From: Leuctra nigra | Lineage: Eukaryota > Arthropoda > Insecta > Plecoptera > Leuctridae | DNA: 64,000 nucleotides | Assembly (NCBI GenBank): GCA_934045905.1 | Contig: OW203768.1 | Coordinates: forward strand, 19,916,770-19,980,769 | Direction: 5' to 3' | Part shown: positions 12,845 to 24,800 of the stretch, in pieces | How the letters are laid out: the number at the start of each line of letters is the position of its first letter | Position numbering within the stretch: position 1 is the stretch's first letter | Position numbers and translations under genes: made by a program | Notes under the pieces: generated by a model | The model's input: the letters and a program-made list of their open reading frames with translations, nothing else | What the model was told of the DNA's origin: nothing | Database searches by the model: none

Positions 12845-15800
12845 AATAGAGTAAATTCTAGAACTATGTACTTTATATATTAGTCAGGTGCATCAGCAAA
12901 TCAAATCATATTCATCAAATCAATCACCAAGTACGTTTGCTCTTGACATTTTGTTTGAATTCTGTGCGATTACAATTCACTGTGTTATTTACAAGTGGTT
13001 ATCAAGGTGTTCATTGTAATTATTTACGAGTGTGAATTGACAACTGTTCAATCCTGTTTTATTATTATAAATATTAGTACTTTTGAAAAGTGTATTAATA
13101 TTATACCATTGTGGTTTTACGGCTGAATAAAAAATTCAGAGGTGTTTTACACATTCTGGTGAGTACTTGTTCATATTATTATTATTTTTTATTTTTTTAA
13201 TTATATTTAAACATTTACTAATAAGATATTTAAAGATTTAAATTTAAATTTATTGTTTTATTTATTCATTTAATTACAGATTCTACTTTTCCTGCATTGT
13301 GTACATCGGTGTTTAGTACTTCCACTTCATTGAAAAACCATCACTATAATCGAGGTATGTTTGTGATTTAATGACTGTTTTCATCTAATACCAAATATAA
13401 ACACTAAAATTTATAATAAATCATAAAATACCACCAATTTTTATATTATTTGATTCCATTATAATTCAAATTTTAATTTTCTGTCTTCTATTTATTTATT
13501 TATGTTCTCAGGAAGATGGACAGCTTGCAGTGTGAGGTGTGCCAGGCCGGTTTTAAACGAAAAGACAACTTAAAACGACACAGTAGGTTGGTGCATGGCA
13601 AGCAGGATAATGAAAACTTCCCCTGTACAATTTGTGGTGTCACCTTTACCATCTACTCCAATTTGAAACGCCACAAATTGGTAGTTCATCCCCCTGCACC
13701 GGCTGGTAACAGCACAACAGACCGATCAACGTCACTTCATCGGTGTATCATTTGCAATACAACATACACGCGCATAGACAATCTACAGCGGCACATCAAG
13801 AACCATACACCCGAGAGCGGTTCCAATGCGGGGATTGCTCAAGTCGATGGTCCAGCTAATGTCCAATCAGAACCAGCTCCTGGACCTTCAACGGCTTCAC
13901 CATCCCCATCGCCAGCTGTAGAAGAATCAAGTGCCACATCGGAACCTTCTTGTGAAGTGAGTACTGCATTGAACGGCAATGTCAAGACTTATAAATTTAG
14001 AGCCAGTGAAAATAATAATCGTGATCAAGATTCTTTGGACATTTTAAGATTTATTTCAGATAGAATGGATGTAGTTAGAGTAAAGTTAGTCAATGACTTA
14101 GAGAGTTTTAAGGGTGTTAAATGGTATCTGTGTATATTTGTTCAATTAAGTCGCACTTCAGGTGAAGATGAAGTTTTAACAAGAGCATGCTTTAGAAGTA
14201 GAAATACTATTCTATTGAATAACATGGATGAATTTGAATCTCAGTTTAGTGTAGCATTTTCAGAAATATCAAAAGCATGTCAAAATTTTCAAAGAGAAGG
14301 AAGTAGTTGGTGTGTTGATAAAATTTTATACATGGAATTGAAGACAGTTAAATATGCCCCATTAGCTGCTAGTAGTTACATGCCCCTCCCCACAAAATTG
14401 AAAAACACTAAAGCTATTGTAAATATTCAAAATTTTGATCAAAAGTGCTTCTTATGGTGCATACTAGCTCACTTATATCCTTCATTTGACCATGTTGAGC
14501 GTGTCAATAAATATAGTGATAAGGAATCTCATGTAAATATGAGTAATATAGAATATCCTGTTAACATTAGTAGTTTAGATAAATTTGAAAAACAAAATCC
14601 ATCCATTTCTGTTAATGTCTATGGTTATGATGAGGAAGTAGTGTACCCTTTAAGAATTACTAAGCTTGATAGAGAGCATCATGTTAATTTGCTTTACATG
14701 GCTGATGAGAACAACAGACACTACTTCCTCATCAAAGATTTAAATAAGTTGTTGTTTTCATTAACCAAATATAAAGGTAGGAAATTTTATTGTCATCGAT
14801 GCTTGCATAGATTCACTACAGAGAATAGGCTTCAAGCGCATCACACCCTGTGCAACACTCACAAACCTCAAAGGATATCAATGCCTAAAGAGGGTGAAAA
14901 TACGATGAACTATGTTGAAAGGGGATTTTCTTTTAAAACCCCTTTCACCATATATGCCGATTTCGAGTGTTTTGTGAGAAAGTTGAATGGGTGTGAACCC
15001 GATGATGCACGATCGTTTACTTATAAAACAGCGTTGCATGATCCTTCAGGATATGCGTTCATTGTGATCGATGCTGAGGGAAATGCTTTTGAACCTCCTC
15101 AAGTCTATCGAGGGGATAATGTCGTCGATCACTTTTTAAAATCACTTCTTGATGTAGAACAACGATTAAATGAAATTATGAAATCCATTACCTCTCTTGT
15201 GATGACAGATAAAGACAAGTTGTCATTTGACCAGGCAACTATGTGTAGCATATGCAACACTCCCCTCAATGCTACTGACCGTGTTCGTGATCATGATCAT
15301 ATAACGGGAAAATTCAGAGGGGCAGCACATAATACTTGTAACATAAATTCGAAACAAGCCAAGCATATTCCTGTTGTATTTCACAACCTTAAAAATTACG
15401 ATTCACATTTGATAATGCAAGGTATTGGTAAAATTCAGAATAAAAAAATTGGAGTTATCCCCAACAACATGGAAAAATATGTTTCCTTCTCGTTGGGAAG
15501 ATTACGATTCATCGACTCGTATCAATTTATGAATGCTTCTTTAGAAACACTAGTTCGAAATCTTGTAAACTATGGTACTGACCGATTCAAAATTTTAAAA
15601 TCAATTTTTAAAGAAGACCACCTTTTTCCTCTTCTATTGAGGAAAGGTGTATTCCCATTTAGCTTTGTCGATTCTAAGCAAAGTTTAATGGAAAGCTGCC
15701 TCCCCTCTAAATCTTCATTTAAAAATGATCTCACCGGTGAAGATATCTCCGATGAAGATTACGAACATGCAAAGAATTTATGGAAAGCGTTTCATATGAC

Positions 15801-18800
15801 GCACATGGGAGATTATCAAGATCTCTATGTCAAGACAGATGTACTGTTATTAGCAGATGTATTCGAAAACTTTCGAACACTTTGCCTTGAATATTATAAA
15901 CTAGATCCTTGCCACACATACACTGCTCCTGGCCTTGCATGGCAGGCTTGCCTGCGCATGACTAAAGTAAATTTAGAATTATTTACCGACCCTGATATGT
16001 ATTTATTTATGGAGGAGGGTGTAAGGGGCAGTGTGGCAATGATCTCGACAAGATTTTCGAAAGCCAACAATAAATATATGAGCGATTATGATGCTCAGAA
16101 ACCTTCGAAATATATCGTCTACTGGGATGTTAATAATCTGTATGGTGTTGCAATGTCAGATTACCTACCCGTCGGTGATTTCAAATGGATGAGTCCCGAG
16201 GAAATTAGAGAAATTGACTTTACAACTGTTACAGATAATTCTAATAAGGGATATATTTTGGAGGTTGACCTTGAATATTCCAAAGATTTGCACGATATGC
16301 ACAATGATTACCCCCTGGCACCTCAAAGATTAGGCATCTCTAAGAGTGAACTCTCTCCATATTCCAAACAGCTCTTAGAGGAGTTTCATCTTGGATTTTC
16401 TAAATGTGATAAATTGATTCCAAATTTGCGGAATAAAGAAAAGTATATTCTTCATTATAAAAATTTAAAACAATACATTTCTTTGGGACTAAAACTTACT
16501 AAAATTCACCGCGTTCTGGAATTAACTCAGACGTAGTGGTTGAAACCATACATTGATTTCAATACTGCACAACGAGTGAAAGCACAGAATGATTTCGAAA
16601 AAGACTTTTTCAAATTAATGAACAATTCGGTTTTTGGTAAAACGATGGAAAATGTCAGGAATAGGGTGAACATTGTACTAGTCAATAAAGAAAAACAAAT
16701 GCTGAAATAAGCCGCTAATCCAGCATTTGAAAGTTTCGAAATATTTTCGAATAATCTCGTAGCAGTACATTCAAAGAGAGCTAGTCTTTATCTTAATCGA
16801 CCAATCTATGCAGGCTTCTCGATTTTAGATATAAGTAAAACCGTCATGTATGATTTCCATTATAATTATGTAAAAAAAAGGTATAATCAAAATTCAAAAT
16901 TACTCTTTACCGATACAGATTCATTGTGTTATGAAATTCAAACCGATGATCTGTATCGAGACATGGCGAACGATCTTCATTTATTCGACACCTCCAATAT
17001 GCCAAAGGATCACTTTCTTTTTTCCAACATAAATAAAAAGGTGTTGGGAAAAATGAAAGATGAAACCGATGGTAGAATAGTGAAGGAATTCATTGGTTTA
17101 CGAGCAAAAATGTACAGCCTCTTGGAGTCAGACGGTCGCAATAAGAAAATAGGTAAAGGTATTAATAGAAATACTTTGAAAAAGTTGATGCATTCTAAAT
17201 ACAGAGAGGCCCTTTTCAATAAATGTTTACAGAGTGAGCGGATGAGATCTATTCGTAGCTTTAAACACAATATATATACTATTACTCAAAGAAAGAGCAC
17301 TCTCTCGCCGTTCGACGACAAGAGGTATATCTTACATGATGGTTACAATACATTAGCTTATGGACACTATAAAATTGATACAGAAATGGATGTTGATTAG
17401 ATTGATGTAAATATTATGATGTATCATATAATTTTTTTTTTTATTAAATAAATCAGCACATGTATTTAAAAGAAAATGTGTTTTCATCAACAATTAAACC
17501 TTCACGTGTTCCTTCCCATTTCCTCGATAAAATTTGATAGTCAAAAAGTTATAAATTTAGTGAAAAACGAATTTTAATCCTCATACAATACAATGAACCC
17601 GACGTGGAAGGTTCCATTTACTGCTCTGATAGCTGGTCCAACATCTTGTGGGAAATCTTATTTTATTCGTCGCTTTTTGAATCATTTGGATTTTATGGTT
17701 GACTTATCAATTGAAAGTATAACTTGGTGTTATTCTGAATGGCAGAGTTTGTATGAATCCATTCAAGATTCACGAGTAAAATTTCACGAGGGTATCCTAA
17801 ACCCTACCGAGCTAACCGATTCTTCAGGAGCTCAAATTCTAATCATCGATGATCTTATACGTGAAGCAGATGAAAGAGTAGTTGACTTATTCACTAAAAT
17901 TTCACATCATCGAAAAGTGTGTGTATTTTTAATTTCTCAAAACATCTTTAACCAGGGCAAGGGACGTCGAGACATCTCTCTCAATGCACATTACATTATA
18001 TTATTCAAAAATCCTCGCGACAAATCTCAAATTGTACATCTAGCGAGACAGGTGAATCCGAGGAACATAAAATATGTGCAGGAATCTTACGAAGATGCAA
18101 CGTCAAAACCACACGGTTACATTTTATTTGATTTTACACAGACTTGTCCAGAGAATATGAGATTACGAACTCTTATTTTTCCTGATGATCAATATCATGT
18201 TGTATACACACCTAAATCAGTTAAATAACTCTGTATGGAATCAAAATCATCATTTTATCACAATGACTGACTCGATGAAGAAGTATGCTCAGTTACTCAA
18301 GGCTCTATGCAAGGCATCTCCTGCTTTGCGTAGAAGCATATTAAAATCTGCAGACAAGGGATTGATTCAGTCTATATGTACATGTACGTTAAACACTTTA
18401 AAAGGGCGTGTTCCTCTGAAACCGGCACAGAAGAATAAACTCCATCGTCATAAGAAGTTCTTAAGGAAAATTACCCGAAAAGGAGAGACGTGGAAAACAA
18501 AGAAGAAGATTTTGATTCAGTCTGGAGGAGCATTTCTTCCTCTTTTGATAGCACCGCTACTAAGTGGATTGTTGGGAAGTATTTTTAACTCTTCATAACA
18601 CACATACACAAGATGGAAAATACAAAGAAGATGATTCTTATCGATCCAGAAAGTGTGCAGCGATTTCAACAACCTCAAATTCATCCCATCAATGATACAT
18701 TATCATCGCTTGAAAGAGATAAACATCTTATACTTCACGCTAGTAAAATATCTGATGATGAGAAATGGCGCAAATATTACGAACTTCTGCAAAGGTATTT

Positions 18801-21800
18801 ACATTTTGCGAATGAGGCTCGTCAGCCTGTATCTATGAAGATACAATCTGAAAAAACTGAGATTTCTCCTGAAAAGAAGGACGAGGAGAATGAAGATGAT
18901 ACCGTGTTTGAAGAGATGACGAGAGCACAAGTTTAACAAGTTCATCCCGGGTCGCTTAGGAAGAAAGCTAGCGCTATTTACGACAAACTAACATCATCGG
19001 ATGCAATATCTTGGGATGATTCGGGACTTGTCAGTATTGATGGTGTCAAGATATTTGGTACATCAATCACTGATTTCATTTCTGATCTTGTTCGCAATCG
19101 TCGAGGAGAAAGAGAACCGATTGGCTGGAACAATTTTGCAAAAGTTCTCGTCGACATCAACATGCCTCTAGAACTTATAAGCAACATTCGAAGAAAGGAG
19201 GACATTCGTCAACGATACAGTGAACTGAACGCACCTGTGACATTAAATGCAGATAAACTAATGAAACGAGCAAGAAAAACAAGTTCGTTAGGAGATTGGG
19301 AAGAATTTAAGTTTAAATAAGTAATGATGGATTCTAAAATAGCTAAGAGATTATCTCATGTGTATAATGATCCTGGACACCCAGCTGGATTTTCCACATT
19401 AAATGCACTGTATGAAGCAACTAATAAAGAAATTCCTAAAAAAACTGTTCTTCAATGGCTTCAATCCCAAGACGCCTATAGTTTACATAAACCGGTAAGA
19501 AAAAGATTTAAACGAAATCGATACATAGTCAACAGTATTGATGAACTTTGGCAGGCAGATTTAAATGATTTGCGATCGCTTAGTAAATTTAACAATGGGT
19601 TTAACTATTTGCTGTGCGTGATTGATGTTTTCAGTAAATTTGCCTGGTCTATACCACTTAAACAAAAGACAGGTAGAGAGGTTTCTCAGGCTTTTGCAAA
19701 GATTTTCAAGCAGAGTAAGCGTAAACCAGTTCACCTTCAAACAGATAAAGGACGTGAGTTTTTAAACAAAGAGTTTCAGAGTTTTCTGGTAGAGAACAAC
19801 GTTCATTTCTATCATACCAACAACCCGGATACAAAAGCTTGTATTGCGGAAAGATTCAACCGCACTTTGAAGGAAATTATGTGGCGTTATTTTACAATGA
19901 AAAACACATATCGTTATGTGAACGTACTTACAAAACTCATGTATGCTTATAACCATCGTGTGCACTGATCAATTGGTATGATGCCTTCTTCGGTATGTGA
20001 TTTAAATGCACTTGAAGTTTGGCGTCATCTTTACAAAGATTACGATAAAAATCGGAAACAATCTAAACAACCTAATTTAAAGGTAGGTGATTATGTGTGC
20101 ATAAGTAGAGAAAAAATAATCTTCGATAAAGGCTTTGAACAAAATAACTCGTTTGAAATTTTTAAAATCATCAATGTTATTAAACGACATCCAGTTGTGT
20201 ATCGAATTGAAGATTTAGCTGGTGAAGAAATTGTTGGAACGTTCTATGAAAAAGAACTGCAAAAAGTGACGAAACGTGACGATTCCGTTTATAAAATAGA
20301 TAAAATCGTTAGCACAAAGGGAAAAGGTGTTAGTAAGAAAGTGTTGGTCCAGTGGAAGGGTCTTCCTGCTAAATTCAACTCTTGGATATTGGCTTCAGAC
20401 ATTCAAGAAATATGAGTCAATCATTATACATGACGCTACCCAGCAACAGTTCAATGAACATATATCAGAACAATACTACTTCAAATTTCATTACACAGTT
20501 GCATGAACCGGTTAAGTTATCCGGCGGACCTTGGGAGGTGGCATTGGTTGAACTTCATTATCCTCAAACGCTTTTTAATGTAACACAGGGTCAAAACCAT
20601 ATCACTGTTACTCTGAAAACGATCATAGAAAAGAAAAAAATTAGATTATATGAAAGGGTTGACATAAAACCTGGGTATTATGAGAATAGTGATAAGCTAT
20701 TGAAAGCTGTTAATGATGCAATCAAACACTTGAATGTTAGTTTTACTCCGTTCAGTGACAATAATGTGGCACGTTGCGTTTCCATCATTAATAATAATAA
20801 TCAAGATGAAGAACCTGAAATTGAGTTTTCACCTAAACTTGCTGCTCAATTGGGGTATGAACAGAACTCTACGAAAGATGTATGTTCTATTAATAGTAGA
20901 GCAATGGACATGGATGTAGGAACTCCGAAATCTATTTTTGTATACTGCAGTATCATTGAGCCTCAAATTGTAGGCGACACAGTGGCTCCTCTTCTACGTA
21001 TTGTCAATACACAGTATAAAACACATCGGTTTGGTGAGCAAGTGATCCAAAGATTTGTAAATTTACTCTACGTACCAATAATGATTCATGATATTAGAAG
21101 CATAGAAATTGATTTAAGAGGTGACACTGGCGAATCACTGCCATTTCAAGCTGGGACTTCAACTGTTGTGTTACATTTCCGCAAGAGATCATGATGGATG
21201 TTGATGTATACACAAAATATTATTTAGATCAAGCAGGAGGAAGGTTGAATGTCTATCGTGGTGCTAGTTATCAACGAGGTCATGGATTTGGAAGTTTCTT
21301 CAGAGGCTTATTTAGAGCAGCGATGCCTCTTTTAAGAAGTGGCGCACGTGCTTTTGGTCATGAGGCAGTTAGAACTGGAGCAAATTTTCTAGGTGATTTA
21401 GCTGATAACAAACCTGTGAAAGAATCTTTCAATCATAGAATCGGTGAGGCCGGGGTGAACTTGAAGAGAAAAGTGGAAGAAAAATTAAGCAATATGACAG
21501 GTAATGGTTTAAAAGGAGTGAAGAAACTTCGTATTCTTCAGTGTCCCATCAAACGTAAGAGAGTCAAGGTCTCTCCGAAAAGAACGTTAAGCTTCAAGGT
21601 AAAGAAAAAGAAGAAGGATAAGAAAAAGAAGGCGGCAGTCAAGAAGAAGAAAACTACTGGGTGCTTCAAAGATATATTTTCATAATCATGTCTCTTTTAC
21701 ACGCACTCTCTGAGGAGTCGATGAAGTCCGAGATGAATCTTTTTGAAGTGCCCTCCACTCAAATTTGTCTCGACAGAGGTGATTGGATTCCATACAAACC

Positions 21801-24800
21801 TATTGCTTCGTTGACAGACGCTGCTCCTTTTGAATTTATTATTTCTGGTAGAGGTGAAGAATACATTGATTTGTCACAATCGCTTCTTGCAATACAAGCA
21901 AAAATTGTGAATGCAGATGGCACACCACTTGCAACACTGGTCAAAACAAAAGAAAATACTGTTCAAACAGCTGAAGCAGTTGTGGCTCCAGTCAATAATT
22001 TCATGCATTCTCTGATTAGTCAGTTTGAAATGTCTGTTGGTGGAAAACAACTTCCTTCGTCTTTTAATTACCCCTATCGAGCATATTTAGAGTGCTGTTT
22101 GAACTATGGCCCCTCTGCTAAAAGGTCTCACAGAACATGTCAAATTTGGTACAAGGATACGGCTGGTTTCATGGAAGATCTTGGGAAGAACACGGGACTT
22201 CAAGAACGAAAAAAGTTTACAACGGGAAGCAAGATTGTGGATATGATTGGAAATATTCACGGAGATTTGTTTCATCAAGAACGTCTGATGTTGAACGGTG
22301 TGGAAATACGCATGAAATTTATCAAGAGTAAAGATGCGTTTCATCTTATGGCCGGTTCAAATGAAACATTCAAGACAATCATTTTGGATGCTACTCTATT
22401 CATCCGAAAAATTCGCGTGAATCCTTCCGTGATGATTGCACACAACAAGGCTTTGGAGAAAGCCAATGCAAAATATCCTATTACCAGAGTTGATGTCAAG
22501 TTGGTCACTATCCCGGCTGGTGTCCAAAGCAAGACACTTGATAATTTATTCATTGGACAACAACCGAAGCGAATCATCGTTGGACTTACTTCCAATGCAG
22601 CCATCAACGGGGATTATTCAAAGAACCCTTACAACTTTCAACATTTCGGTTTAAACTTTTTCTCCATGTACTTGGATGGTCAACATATTCCAGCAAAACC
22701 ACTTCAACCGGATTTTGATTCCAATCAATATATTGCCTGTTATCATACTCTGTTTTCTGGAAGTGGCATTCACTTTCAAGACAGAGGAATTGATATTTCA
22801 CGTGATGAATATGCAAATGGTTATTTCTTCTTGGCTTTTGATCTTAGTCCGGATCTGTCCTGCAATGAGGATCATTTTTGCTTACAACGCAATGGAAGTT
22901 TACGCATCGATGTACGTTTCAAGAGAGCATTAAGTGAAGCTATCGACGTGATTTTGTATGCCGAGTTTGAAAATATTCTAGAGATAGATCGTAATCGAAA
23001 TGTGATTGTTGATTACAGTAATTGATGTTGTTTGATGATGAATGTATTTAAAAAAACATAAAATAAAGTTTATATATTTCAATGATTTTGTGTGTTTTAT
23101 TCAGTTGAATTCCATCCTTCATCATGAGCTGTGTATTTGATTTTGAGGTGATTGTAAGTGATGGTGCTACATGTGTGATAAAGGAAATCGCAGTGGTTGA
23201 CAACATCACTCAAAAATCAAAACAGTGGATTTTAGAAGATAAATCTTATGGCGAAAGAAGCCCTTCAATTCTATTCTTTGATGAGAACGATAAAAATACA
23301 TTTACTGGATTCACTTATGATAGCTATAGATCTAGAAATGATGCGTTAAAAAACATGCTATTGAAACATTGTTCGAGTTATAAACTAAAATTCACGATAA
23401 CAAGATCAAATGTGGATTATTTGAAGGAGATATTTTTTAGAAATATCATTGATTTGAATGATTTAGGTTATCGAGATGATCAATTACCTCTGTTCTCCTA
23501 TGAATCAACAAAATGTTACGTTCATGGTGTGTATAAAGGTTTTGCAAATAGTCTCTGCTCCTTGAAAAATGCAATGAAATTATCAGAATGGTGTATCACA
23601 AACAGTGACATCACTGATATGCTACAACTTGAACCAAGATTGAAATCGTTTGAGAAATTTCCAAATAAGAATGTTACACCGCATGATTTGGCAGAGGCTG
23701 GATTGTACTACACGTTTCACGGGGATAAAGCTGCCTGTCCTTCATGTGATATAGTGATCAATAAATGGATGCCTAACGATATTCCATTTTATGAACATAA
23801 GCTCTGGAGTCCAAATTGTATGTTCATTCGAGGTCTATCCATGAACGTGAAAAGTACTGTTACCAAAGATTAATCCAAAATGTATGCTAATGTATTAAAA
23901 AATGCTCTCTCTCAAGATAAATATACTAAAGATATTTTTATTGGTGTTTTTGCTGCTGATACCATACCGAGACATGTAGGTCAACCGATTCAATTGATTG
24001 CTAATACCGATGTGCAACGACTTGGAGGTAGCCATTGGACTGCCTTTCACATTGATGCACATGGAAATGGTGAATTCTTTTGTAGTTTTGGATTTCCCCC
24101 GGTAATAAAAAAACACCGTCAATTTCTAAATCAGCATTGTAGGAGTTGGACCTACAACCACGTTCCTCTTCAAAGTCTAACATCTGTTGTATGTGGAGAG
24201 TACTGTGCCCTTTTCTTAGCTTATAGAGCTCGTGGGTTGTCATTAAAATCTTTTCTCAAAAATTTCCAACCAAAGCCCTCGGAGAAAAATGATCAACTTG
24301 TGAGATCAAATTATTTCAAACTATTTGGTCATTGTATGAGTCATGGCATTAAAAACAGTGGACAGTGCTGCTGTGCACGTGCAAAACTTCATCGTTGTCT
24401 TTAGTGTAACATGTTTCAACAGGTTTACTCAAAAAAGATTCAATATGCCATTTGTTTTTTCTCCAAAGAGATCAGTCACATCTTGGATGTTATAGAAGTC
24501 GGTTGAAATCATTGTGTTTGTGTATATTTTAAAAACATGAATATTACACCGGTGAATGATGAGAAGTCGGTTTTTGGTATTCTTCAGTCATTGTTTTTTG
24601 TGAATCCATATCGGTCTAAGCTTATTATCGTTGGTGTGAATGCCAACGAATCATTTGCAACATTTGTAAAAATAGTCTCTACCAACAACAATCTTGGAGT
24701 GGTGTGTTCCTATTCAGAATGGATGCATTTTGTGGAAGAACTGAAGATGTGGATAACCTATGTATTTATTATTGATATACGAGACACTGCTAAAAAAGAA

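Noticed and set aside
18934..18936. Frameshift in the PX-like gene
   Set aside because: The sequence on both sides of the TAA is in the same frame, so it is a single in-frame stop and not a shift or two genes.
20382..20411. Upstream TTG start for the minor capsid gene
   Set aside because: It would use a non-ATG codon inside the integrase C-terminus; the ATG at 20412 matches the family N-terminus and the ATGA overlap.
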